In this document: positions 14,705 through 22,018 of the stretch, in pieces
Layout: each line of letters opens with the position of its first letter
Position numbering within the stretch: the first letter of the stretch is position 1
NCBI GenBank assembly: GCA_030447725.1
Contig: JAUJOQ010000004.1
Span: 126,382 to 165,130, forward strand
Origin: Thermoleophilaceae bacterium
GTDB taxonomy: Bacteria; Actinomycetota; Thermoleophilia; Solirubrobacterales; Thermoleophilaceae
DNA length: 38,749 bases
Direction of reading: 5' to 3'
Translations under genes and position numbers: made by a program
The notes under the pieces: model-generated
What the model was told of the DNA's origin: nothing
Database searches by the model: none
Seen by the model: the letters and a program-made list of their open reading frames with translations, nothing else

Positions 14705-15730
14705 ATGGAAATCACGCCCCGCCAAGGCTTCATCCTCCGCAAGGTGGTCGAGGGCCACAAACAGCTCGACGGCCCGATCGGCTCGAAGTGGCTCGCCGAC
14801 CGCGACGACGTCCCCTGGGGGCCCTCCACGCTGAGGGCCGAGTTCGCGCGCCTGGAGGAGGCCGGCCTGCTGGCCCACCCCCACACCTCGGCAGGCCGGG
14901 TGCCGACCGACTCCGGCTACCGCTTCTACGTGGACGAGCTGCTCGAGGAGGGCGACCTGCCCGCGATCCGCAAGCCGGTCGAGCTCACCGACATGCGGCG
15001 CGAGGTCGACGAGGCCATGCGCGCCACCACCGAGCAGCTCTCGCAGGTGACCAACCTGCTGGCGATGGTGTCGGCGCCGCCGATCGAGTCGGCCACGATC
15101 CACCGTGTGGAGGTGCTTCTCCTGCAGCCCCAGGTGGCGATGGTCGTCGTGATCACCTCGACCGGAGGGGTCACCAAGCGCGTGATCTCCTACGACGACC
15201 CGCTCGACTCTGGCCTGATCGACTGGGCCTCCAGCTACCTCAACGAGGCGCTCGGCGGCCTCGACGTGGGCGCGCGCATGGTCCAGTCAAAGCTCACCGA
15301 CAGCGCCCTCTCGGCCTCCGAGCGGGCGTTCCTCGAGACCCTCGTCCCGGCCTTCACTCACCTGGAGGACACGGCCGGCGACACGCTATTCGTCGACGGG
15401 GCGGCGCGCCTGCTCACCGAGCACCGCTTCCAGGAGCTGCCCCAGCTCTCCGACCTCCTGAACGTGCTCGAGCGCCGGGTGGCGCTGCTGTCGGTGATGC
15501 GCGCGTCCCTCTCGGAGCCCTCCGTGTACCTGCGCATCGGCGGCGAGAACGACGCTCCGGAGCTTCGCTCGCTGAGCATGGTGGCCGCCAACTACGGGCT
15601 GGCCCGTCGCAACCTGGGCGCCGTCAGCCTGCTCGGGCCGGTGAGCATGGACTACCCCAACGCCATCATCGCCGTGCGCCAGGCCGCGGCGGAGCTGTCG
15701 CGCTTCGTGGCCGAGGTCTACGACGAATGA
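14705..15730 (+). CDS. hrcA: Heat-inducible transcription repressor HrcA
   Basis: A 341-residue HrcA, the repressor of class I heat-shock genes that normally binds CIRCE. The N-terminal winged helix begins MEITPRQGFILRKVVEGH and includes LRAEFARLEEAGLLAHPHTSAGRVPTDSGYR, quoted in parts (HTSAGRVPTDSGYRFYVD is the family signature). A GAF-like middle and dimerisation domain follow. The C-terminus has the conserved pattern LGAVSLLGPVSMDYPNAI. The start ATG 14705 is 8 nt after TAACCT. It overlaps dnaJ by ATGA, so the two are cotranscribed. No CIRCE is visible at its own promoter. Confidence 0.95.
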   Translation: MEITPRQGFILRKVVEGHKQLDGPIGSKWLADRDDVPWGPSTLRAEFARLEEAGLLAHPHTSAGRVPTDSGYRFYVDELLEEGDLPAIRKPVELTDMRREVDEAMRATTEQLSQVTNLLAMVSAPPIESATIHRVEVLLLQPQVAMVVVITSTGGVTKRVISYDDPLDSGLIDWASSYLNEALGGLDVGARMVQSKLTDSALSASERAFLETLVPAFTHLEDTAGDTLFVDGAARLLTEHRFQELPQLSDLLNVLERRVALLSVMRASLSEPSVYLRIGGENDAPELRSLSMVAANYGLARRNLGAVSLLGPVSMDYPNAIIAVRQAAAELSRFVAEVYDE

Positions 15731-16851
15731 GGCAGGACGCCTACGAGCTGCTGGGAGTCGGGCGGGGTGCGGACGAGCGCTCCATCAAGAAGGCCTTCCG
15801 GGCGCTGGCCCGCGAGCTTCACCCAGACGTGAACAGCCACGATCCGGAGGCGGAGGCGAAGTTCAAGCGGGCGGCCGAGGCCTACGAGGTGCTGTCCGAT
15901 CCAGAGCGGCGCGCGGTATATGACCGCCACGGCTGGGACGGCCTCGCCTCGGGCGGCTTCGCGCAGGGCAGCCGTGGCTTCGGCTCCTTCTCGGAGATCT
16001 TCGAGGCCTTCTTCGGAGGCGATCCGTTCGGAGGAGCGCGTGGCGGCGGCCCCGGTTCGGTGCAGGGCGGCGACATCGGCGCGGAGGTCGAGATCTCCCT
16101 GGAGCAGGCCGCCCGGTCGGCTTCGGTCGACGTGGCCTATGACTCGGTCGTCCCGTGCGAGCGCTGCCACGGCAATCGGGCCGAGCCCGGCACGCCCATC
16201 GAGACCTGTGAGCGCTGCGGCGGGGCGGGGCAGCTGCGAGCCGTGAGCCGCACCGCGTTCGGGCAGATGGTGCGCGCCCAGGTCTGCGACCTCTGCGGCG
16301 GCGAGGGCAAGACAGCCACCACGCCGTGCAGCGAGTGCGGGGGCCAGGGGCTGCGTGCGGTGCGGCGCGAGCTGAGCGTGGACATCCCCGCGGGCATAGC
16401 CGACCGCCAGCGCATCAGGATCACCGGCCGCGGACACGCGGGCGAGCGCGGCGGCCCGCCCGGGGACCTGTACGTGGTGGTGCGCGTGGCCGAGGACGAG
16501 CGCTTTCTGCGCGACGGCAGCAACCTGGTCGCGGTGGTCGACGTGCCGGCTCCCGCGGCAGCCCTCGGCACCGAGGTCACCGTACCGACGCTCGAGGGCG
16601 AGGAGACGGTCGAGGTGCCGGCCGGCACCCAGCCCGGAACAGTGGTCACGCTGCGCGGCCGCGGCATGCCCACCATCGACGGCGGGCGCGCCGGCGATCA
16701 GCAGGTGGTGCTGAACGTGGTGGTGCCGCGCAACCTCACATCGCGCCAGCGCGAGCTGCTCGCCGAGTTGCGCGACAGCGTCACCGAGGAGAACATGAGT
16801 GAGGCCGTGAGCGATTCGCTGCTGTCGAAGGTGCGCCGGGCGCTGCGCTGA
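15727..16851 (+). CDS. dnaJ: Molecular chaperone DnaJ
   Basis: A 374-residue type I DnaJ (Hsp40), the cochaperone that stimulates DnaK ATPase and delivers clients. The J domain holds HPD at residues 32-34, followed by a Gly/Phe-rich linker (GSFSEIFEAFFGGDPFGG and nearby). The zinc region has four cysteine repeats: CERCHGN, CERCGGAG, CDLCGGEG and CSECGGQG; the first departs from the usual CxxCxGxG by Asn in the last position. C-terminal substrate-binding domains follow. The start ATG overlaps the hrcA stop (ATGA). dnaK and grpE are not in this window. Confidence 0.96.
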   Translation: MRQDAYELLGVGRGADERSIKKAFRALARELHPDVNSHDPEAEAKFKRAAEAYEVLSDPERRAVYDRHGWDGLASGGFAQGSRGFGSFSEIFEAFFGGDPFGGARGGGPGSVQGGDIGAEVEISLEQAARSASVDVAYDSVVPCERCHGNRAEPGTPIETCERCGGAGQLRAVSRTAFGQMVRAQVCDLCGGEGKTATTPCSECGGQGLRAVRRELSVDIPAGIADRQRIRITGRGHAGERGGPPGDLYVVVRVAEDERFLRDGSNLVAVVDVPAPAAALGTEVTVPTLEGEETVEVPAGTQPGTVVTLRGRGMPTIDGGRAGDQQVVLNVVVPRNLTSRQRELLAELRDSVTEENMSEAVSDSLLSKVRRALR

Positions 16852-16902
16852 GCGTAACCCTATGGTCGCAATATGGCAGCGCCTAACACCCGCTGTCACC
16901 GG

Positions 16903-16908
16903 TATCGT
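16903..16908 (+). promoter_or_regulatory. -10 box of the GDP-mannose epimerase-like gene
   Basis: TATCGT ends 9 nt before ATG 16918, which favours that codon over the in-frame ATG at 16873. Confidence 0.5.
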
Positions 16909-16917
16909 GCTCTGACT

Positions 16918-17922
16918 ATGAGCCAGGGAACTGTCGTCGTGGCGGGAGCGGGCGGCTTCATCGGCGGTCACTTGGTGCGCGACCTCCTCAGCTGCTCGCG
17001 GCGGGTGGTGGCCGTCGACATCAAGCCGCTCGAAGAGTGGCACCAGGTGCCCGGCGAGAGCGAGAACCTGGTGGCCGACCTGGGCGAGAAGGACACCTGC
17101 TACTCGGTGGTCGAGGGCGCCGAGGAGGTCTACAACCTTGCCTCTGACATGGGCGGCATGGGCTTCATCGAGGCCAACAAGGCACGCTGCATGCTGTCGG
17201 TGCTCATCAACACCAACCTGCTGCTGGCTGCGCGCCACCACCGCGCGCGGCGGTTCTTCTTCTCCTCCTCGGCCTGCGTCTACTCGATCCTGAAGCAGAC
17301 TTCGGCCGAAGTGACCCCCCTCGCCGAGTCCGACGCCTACCCGGCCATGCCCGAGGACGGATATGGCTGGGAGAAGCTCTTCAGCGAGCGGATGTGCCGC
17401 CATTTCACCGAGGACTTCGGACTCGTCACGCGCGTGGCGCGCTACCACAACGTGTACGGCACCCATGGCACCTTCGAGGGCGGTCGTGAGAAGGCGCCGG
17501 CCGCGATCTGCCGCAAGGTGGCCGAGGCCAAGCTCTCGGGCGGGCGGGAGATCGGGATCTGGGGCGATGGCGAGCAGACCCGCTCGTTCACCTACATCGA
17601 CGACTGCCTGAGGGGTACGAGGGCGATCATGGACAGCGACATCGACGAGCCGATCAACCTCGGCAGCGCCGAGCTGGTCACCGTGAACGGGCTGGTGGAC
17701 ATCGTCGAGGAGATCGCAGGCACCTCGCTCGAGCGCCGCTACGAGCTGTCGGCGCCCAAGGGCGTACGCGGGCGCAACAGCGACAACACCATGATCCGCG
17801 AGCGACTGGGGTGGGAGCCCGACACCCCGCTGCGCGACGGACTCGAGCACACGTACCGCTGGATCCACGATGAGCTGGCGGGCCGGCCGGGGCTCGTGCG
17901 CCACGCAGCGGCGTCGGGCTGA
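16918..17922 (+). CDS. GDP-mannose 3,5-epimerase-like NAD-dependent sugar epimerase
   Basis: A 334-residue extended SDR enzyme. The NAD site GAGGFIG is at residues 10-16, and the catalytic Tyr149-x3-Lys153 is in GYGWEK. Features typical of GDP-mannose 3,5-epimerases are ASDMGGMGFIE, the Cys-containing SSSACVY motif, and YGTHGTFEGGREKAPAA. Such enzymes convert GDP-D-mannose to GDP-L-galactose and GDP-L-gulose. The start ATG 16918 fits TATCGT 9 nt upstream. The gene is inserted between dnaJ and the PIN locus upstream of prmA, and is likely tied to the envelope sugar genes further right. The exact epimer product is an inference from motifs. Confidence 0.87.
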   Translation: MSQGTVVVAGAGGFIGGHLVRDLLSCSRRVVAVDIKPLEEWHQVPGESENLVADLGEKDTCYSVVEGAEEVYNLASDMGGMGFIEANKARCMLSVLINTNLLLAARHHRARRFFFSSSACVYSILKQTSAEVTPLAESDAYPAMPEDGYGWEKLFSERMCRHFTEDFGLVTRVARYHNVYGTHGTFEGGREKAPAAICRKVAEAKLSGGREIGIWGDGEQTRSFTYIDDCLRGTRAIMDSDIDEPINLGSAELVTVNGLVDIVEEIAGTSLERRYELSAPKGVRGRNSDNTMIRERLGWEPDTPLRDGLEHTYRWIHDELAGRPGLVRHAAASG

Positions 17923-17979
17923 GCGCGGGCAGGCACCGCGCCGCCCGAGCTGCGGATCGAGGGTGCGTCACTTTGGTGC

Positions 17980-17985
17980 TACATT
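17980..17985 (+). promoter_or_regulatory. -10 box of the antitoxin gene at 17992
   Basis: TACATT ends 6 nt before ATG 17992. Confidence 0.6.
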
Positions 17986-17991
17986 GGCTGA

Positions 17992-18312
17992 ATGGCCACG
18001 AAGTACCCACGTCTAGGCGTCTCTCGCGACCCGGAGCTGGAGCGAGCGCTGGCAGAGACCCGGCGCCTACTCGATGAGAAGGAGACCCGCTCGGCCGCGG
18101 CCCAGGTCCGGGCCCTGGCCCTGCGGGGAGCCGAATCGCTGATGAGCCGCGACGACCCGGCGACGGATTTCCGCCGGCGGCTCTATGAGGACTTCGACGT
18201 AACGCCGTCGACCTCTGATCCACGCACTTTCAAGGCCCCCGAGGGGGAGATCGATCCCGACGATCCGTATCCCGCGTCGGACGCACTGCGCTGGGTTCGC
18301 GGCAAGGAGTGA
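17992..18312 (+). CDS. Putative antitoxin of an intact PIN toxin pair
   Basis: A 106-residue soluble protein with an N-terminal ribbon/helix-like stretch (YPRLGVSRDPELERALAETRRLL) and a helical Ala-rich segment (AAAQVRALALRGAESLM). A long acidic tail follows, rich in Asp and Pro, ending with a Trp-containing segment. I do not recognise a named family. Its assignment as antitoxin rests on position: its own leaderless promoter, and a GTGA overlap with a complete PIN toxin gene. The acidic tail is the expected toxin-binding part. It is longer than most VapB antitoxins. Confidence 0.75.
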   Translation: MATKYPRLGVSRDPELERALAETRRLLDEKETRSAAAQVRALALRGAESLMSRDDPATDFRRRLYEDFDVTPSTSDPRTFKAPEGEIDPDDPYPASDALRWVRGKE

Positions 18313-18716
18313 CCGCCGCCTACCTCGACGCCTCGGCAGTGGTGAAGCTCTTCAAGCTGGAGATGGAGACACCATCCCTGGTTGCCGAGTTGAGCAGCCA
18401 CTCGACGTGGGTATCGAGCGAGCTTGTCGCGATCGAGGCACGCGGTACGGCCCGACGCCTCGGTAATGCCGACTTGTCGGCGGGTGCCGAGGAGGTGCTC
18501 AACAAGATCGAGCTGATCGAAATGACCCGATCCATCCGGCAGCGTGCAGGCGAGGCCTTCTTCCCGCCGCTCAGAGCGCTCGACGCAGTCCACGCTTCCA
18601 CCGTGCTGGCGCTGGGAGATCGAATCGACGCGATTTTCGTGTACGACCATGACCTCAGGCGCGCCGTGGCGGGCGAGGGACTGGCCGCGGCGAGCCCCGG
18701 TCACCCCGCGATTTGA
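18309..18716 (+). CDS. PIN-domain toxin (VapC-like), intact
   Basis: A 135-residue PIN-domain RNase of the VapC type. The four acidic residues are present: Asp7 (YLDASAVVKLF), Glu43 (LVAIEARG), Asp92 (ALDAVHAST) and Asp113/Asp115 (VYDHDLRRA). The start GTG 18309 overlaps the stop of the antitoxin gene (GTGA), and its own TGA overlaps the TTG start of prmA (TTGA at 18713-18716). Translation of all three genes is thus probably coupled, which places a housekeeping methyltransferase behind a toxin gene. VapC toxins cleave tRNA or rRNA; the target here is unknown. Confidence 0.9.
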   Translation: MTAAYLDASAVVKLFKLEMETPSLVAELSSHSTWVSSELVAIEARGTARRLGNADLSAGAEEVLNKIELIEMTRSIRQRAGEAFFPPLRALDAVHASTVLALGDRIDAIFVYDHDLRRAVAGEGLAAASPGHPAI

Positions 18717-19537
18717 TCCGCCTCGCGGTCCGCGCGCCGGCGCCGGCCGCGGAGCAGGTGCTGGCGGCGCTTCTCGAGTTGGCGCCCTCGGGCGTCGAGC
18801 AGGTGGACGGCGAGGGGTGGGTGGAGTTCGCCGTCTACGGCGCCCCCGGCGAGCTGCCGGAGCTCGATGCCGGCGAGGCGGAGGTGGGCGGCGTGCGCGT
18901 CACCGTGAGCGGGAGGGAGGTGTCCGACGACTGGGCCGAGCGCTGGAAGCGCTTCCACGCGCCGGTGCTCATCCGCGATCGGCTCTATCTGCGCCCGCCG
19001 TGGGAGCGGGCTGCCGTGCGCCCCGGCGTGATCGACCTCGTGATCGATCCGGGCCGTGCCTTCGGCACGGGGGCCCATGCCACGACCCGGCTCTGCCTCG
19101 AACTGCTGCTCGAGCTGGCGCAGGAGAGAGGCCGCGGCTCGGTGTGCGATCTGGGGTGTGGCTCCGGCGTGCTCGCGATCGCCGCCGCCAGGCTGGGGTT
19201 CGGTCCCGTCGCGGCCGTGGACGCCGACCGGCTGGCGATGGAGGCCACAGCGGCGAACGCGCGTGACAACGGGGTGGTGATCGATCGCGTCGAGCGGGTC
19301 AACCTACGCGAGCGGCCTGCCCCTCATGCCGACGTGGTGCTGGCCAACCTGATGCGCCCGCTGCTGCTGCGGGTGGCCGAGCTGATGGAGCACCGGCCGC
19401 TGGCGCTGATCGCGTCGGGCCTGCTCGAGCACGAGGCGGATGAGGTGGCGAAGGCTTTCAGGCCGCTGTCCGAGCGGCGCAGGGTGTCCTCGCAGGGCTG
19501 GACGGCGCTGCTGCTGCGCGGGCCTCCTGTTGCTTAG
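18713..19537 (+). CDS. prmA: Ribosomal protein L11 methyltransferase
   Basis: A 274-residue PrmA-type SAM methyltransferase that trimethylates ribosomal protein L11. The N-terminal substrate-recognition domain is followed by WAERWKRFHAPV, AFGTGAHATTRLCLELL (a PrmA signature) and the SAM motif I DLGCGSGVLAIAAA. VLANLMRPLLL is the post-motif seen in PrmA. The start TTG 18713 overlaps the toxin stop, and no promoter box precedes it. It ends in a 4-bp tail-to-tail overlap with the membrane glycosyltransferase on the other strand (TTAG at 19534-19537). hrcA-dnaJ-prmA is a common order; here it has been opened by an epimerase and a toxin-antitoxin pair. Confidence 0.92.
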   Translation: MIRLAVRAPAPAAEQVLAALLELAPSGVEQVDGEGWVEFAVYGAPGELPELDAGEAEVGGVRVTVSGREVSDDWAERWKRFHAPVLIRDRLYLRPPWERAAVRPGVIDLVIDPGRAFGTGAHATTRLCLELLLELAQERGRGSVCDLGCGSGVLAIAAARLGFGPVAAVDADRLAMEATAANARDNGVVIDRVERVNLRERPAPHADVVLANLMRPLLLRVAELMEHRPLALIASGLLEHEADEVAKAFRPLSERRRVSSQGWTALLLRGPPVA

Positions 19538-21804
19538 CCGCCTCGCATCGCCGCAGGCGCGGGGACCGGCGCAACGTGCTGCGGTAACCCCTCCTCCTCC
19601 GACTTCACCGGGTTCGCCGGCGGGGAGCGACGACCACGCCCGAGCACGTAGATGACAGCGATCCCCATCGTGACGTAGCCGAGGACGATCTGGCGGGGAT
19701 AGTACGTCGCGACGTCGAACGCCACGAACGGGCCGAGCACGACCAACGGCAGTGCTGCAACTCCCTTCGCCACCCACGTCGTCTCGCGCCAGCGCACGGA
19801 GACGAACGCAACCGCGGCGACCCACGCGAGCAGCAACCCATGGAAGGGCAGGCGCTGAGTCAGGTTTGCCCGCGTGAGGCTCGCGTCGAAGGGCAGGTAC
19901 AGGATCGCCTCCACTTGTGCGACGAGCTCTGCGCGCGCGGTCGAGTCCGTCAGCGCGGCCGAGAGGTCGCCGAGCGCGCTGACACCGCTGTCGTTTCCAA
20001 CCCCCACCACCGTCCGACCGTCGGCGTCGGTCACCTCCGCTCGCAGGAGCGCGAGTTCCGATCCGTAGACCACGTTGTGGAGGGCGATTGCTCCCAGAGA
20101 GAGGACCACAGCGCCGGCTGCCCAGGCGACACGCTCCCTGCGAGATCCCGCGAGCGACGAGAAGAGCACCAACAACAGCAGGGCCGCCGGGAGGGTCTCG
20201 AGCCGCAACGTGATCAAGCCACCGACGAGCGCGCAGCCAATCGCCCATGCCGCTCGCGAACCCGCTCCCAACAGGAGCGCGACGGCCGCGGGCATGAGAA
20301 ACCACGTCGGCGCCTCGGAGGCGCCGTATCCGACAAAGCGCTCCACCCCTACGTGCACCAGCGCCAAGAGCAACGCAACGACCGCGAGGGCGGCGAGAAG
20401 ACCCGGAGAGCGCCGAAGACGCTCTCGGGGAGATACCCCGGCGGCGCTCGAAGCGGCGAATCCTGGAATGAGCCGCACGAGGCAGAGCGTCACCGCGAGA
20501 GCGAAAAGCCCCATGGCGACCGCCACCGGCAGCACGTCGCCCGCCCCGAACAGCGCGTGCCCCGCGAACAGCACGTACCGCATGGCGGGTTGATAGTAGA
20601 AGACCGGCTCGCCGCCTTCGAGCGACCCGTCCCGGAGGATCTCATGAGCGTGCCCCTGGTACGCCAGCCAATCCTCGCCGAATGGGTGGTAGATGACCGC
20701 AGACGCCTCCGACTCCGCGAGGAGCGCCGTGGTCGGCACCAGGGCAACGAGCGCGAGAAACGCCGTCAGCACCAAGTGGCGGCGCGGCGACCACGCCTGG
20801 GCCGCGAGAACGACGAAGACGCAGGCGGCGATGCCCGCCGCTCGGCCCTCCGGAACCCGGCCCGCGGCCGCGCCGATGATCGTCACCGCCGTACCGACCA
20901 CGACGGCCAGCCCGAAACGGGGAGCGCCAGCCCGGCCGACCGCGCGGAGGTACGCCAACAGGATCGTCGCGAGAACCCCCAGAGTCCCGATCAGGATCAC
21001 CAGGCTGATGAGCGGATGTCGGTCGGCGGCGGCTACGGGCTCCCGCGTCTCGGCGTCCAGGAGCTCGAACGCCGCATAAGGGTCGGCCCTCTCGGCGGAG
21101 GGCGCGAAGGCCAACGCCGCTCGCAACTCTTGCTGGTCGGCGGCGCGAGGGACCTCGACCTCCCGGGGACCAGCGTACGCGGGGGGGAGGCGACGCAAGC
21201 GACCACCGACAGAGATCTCGCCCTCTCCGACGTAGCGCACGAGAAGGATCCTGGGAGCCGATTCTGAAAGCGTCCCGCTCCACTCCACCGCGAACGGCAG
21301 ACGCTCTCGAGGCGGGCCCACACGCGGGGGGCTGGTGCCGGGCAGCGTAAAGTGCCGTTCGTTGAGTCCAAGGCGGTTTACCCAGTCGAGATCCCACTTC
21401 GAGTCGGCCAGGGACTGCGCCGGCGGAACATCGATGCGCGGCTCGAACCGGGTTGAGCCGGAGACCCGCAGCGGGTCCGCGAAGGAGCGTTCGCAGTCGC
21501 TGCCAACCGCCGGCGCTATTGCGCGGTAGCAGGCCGCGTAGACGCCGTCGGCACCGCCCCCCAGCGCAACCCCCTTGAGGACTATGACTCCGACGACCAC
21601 CGCGTACGTACCCCACAGCCGCCACCCCCGGCGGGGTACGGGCCAGTGACGGCGGAGGGCCGAGCTGAGCAGGAGCGGCACGATGAGCAGCAGCCCGACT
21701 GCCTCCGCGCCTGAGTCGAGCGGAATCCCGTTGAAGAGGTCGTCGCTCTTCATCGGGAGGAGAAGAGCCAAGACCAAGAGCAGCAGCAGCGGCAGCAGCG
21801 ACAA
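19534..21804 (-). CDS. Polytopic membrane protein, putative GT-C glycosyltransferase
   Basis: A 756-residue membrane protein. It begins with a Leu-rich hydrophobic helix, then has SDDLFNG and a second helix group. A soluble beta-rich segment of roughly 130 residues follows around residues 130-260 (FAVEWSGTLSESAPRIL, VGGRLRRLPPAY), reminiscent of PA14-like inserts. Then come many more membrane helices. Around residues 375-400 it reads FGEDWLAYQGHAHEIL and YYQPAMRYVLFAGHALFG; an acidic pair in an external loop followed by YYQP fits GT-C enzymes that use polyprenyl-phosphate sugars. The start is TTG 21804, 8 nt after TACTGT. Assignment to GT-C is inferred from these motifs only. It diverges from the GT2 remnant and overlaps the end of prmA by 4 bp. 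Confidence 0.8.
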   Translation of the reverse strand: MSLLPLLLLLVLALLLPMKSDDLFNGIPLDSGAEAVGLLLIVPLLLSSALRRHWPVPRRGWRLWGTYAVVVGVIVLKGVALGGGADGVYAACYRAIAPAVGSDCERSFADPLRVSGSTRFEPRIDVPPAQSLADSKWDLDWVNRLGLNERHFTLPGTSPPRVGPPRERLPFAVEWSGTLSESAPRILLVRYVGEGEISVGGRLRRLPPAYAGPREVEVPRAADQQELRAALAFAPSAERADPYAAFELLDAETREPVAAADRHPLISLVILIGTLGVLATILLAYLRAVGRAGAPRFGLAVVVGTAVTIIGAAAGRVPEGRAAGIAACVFVVLAAQAWSPRRHLVLTAFLALVALVPTTALLAESEASAVIYHPFGEDWLAYQGHAHEILRDGSLEGGEPVFYYQPAMRYVLFAGHALFGAGDVLPVAVAMGLFALAVTLCLVRLIPGFAASSAAGVSPRERLRRSPGLLAALAVVALLLALVHVGVERFVGYGASEAPTWFLMPAAVALLLGAGSRAAWAIGCALVGGLITLRLETLPAALLLLVLFSSLAGSRRERVAWAAGAVVLSLGAIALHNVVYGSELALLRAEVTDADGRTVVGVGNDSGVSALGDLSAALTDSTARAELVAQVEAILYLPFDASLTRANLTQRLPFHGLLLAWVAAVAFVSVRWRETTWVAKGVAALPLVVLGPFVAFDVATYYPRQIVLGYVTMGIAVIYVLGRGRRSPPANPVKSEEEGLPQHVAPVPAPAAMRGG

Positions 21805-21812
21805 GTCGACCC

Positions 21813-21818
21813 ACAGTA
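21813..21818 (-). promoter_or_regulatory. -10 box of the GT-C-like gene
   Basis: TACTGT (minus strand) ends 8 nt before the TTG at 21804. It lies 4 bp from an opposing box at 21823-21828. Confidence 0.6.
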
Positions 21819-21822
21819 GCGC

Positions 21823-21828
21823 TATCCT
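21823..21828 (+). promoter_or_regulatory. -10 box of the GT2 remnant / aminotransferase operon
   Basis: TATCCT ends 10 nt before GTG 21839 and faces away from the minus-strand box at 21813-21818. Confidence 0.5.
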
Positions 21829-21838
21829 CGCTCGGCGC

Positions 21839-22018
21839 GTGGGGGAGCGGGGTGTCGAGCTGAGCGTCGTCGTGCCGGTCCACGGCTGTCGGAGCTGTCT
21901 GTCAGCGCTCTACGAGCGGTTGGCACAGACGCTCGGCGGTATCACGCCTGACGTCATCGCGAACTGGCCGTCAGCGGCCCCCACGGAGCCAGATCTGAGA
22001 GGCCGGCAAGGGGCGTGA
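21839..22018 (+). pseudogene. N-terminal remnant of a GT2 family glycosyltransferase
   Basis: A 59-residue frame whose first part, VELSVVVPVHGCRSCLSALYERL (quoted as SVVVPVHGCRSCL), is the start of a GT2 nucleotide-sugar-binding domain. The remainder, from about residue 36, lacks the expected DDGS-type and DxD motifs and reads as unrelated sequence before a TGA at 22016. The promoter and start region are preserved, and the stop overlaps the GTG of the aminotransferase gene. A GT2 gene has apparently lost nearly all of its body by deletion, leaving a short leader-like ORF in front of the next gene. Confidence 0.65.

Noticed and set aside
15718..17904. 728-codon antisense frame over dnaJ and the epimerase
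   Set aside because: It covers two well supported genes and has low-complexity composition without family motifs.
19840..21267. 475-codon plus-strand frame inside the GT-C-like gene
   Set aside because: The product is rich in Arg, Glu, Gln and His, as a mirror of hydrophobic codons; it has no promoter box.
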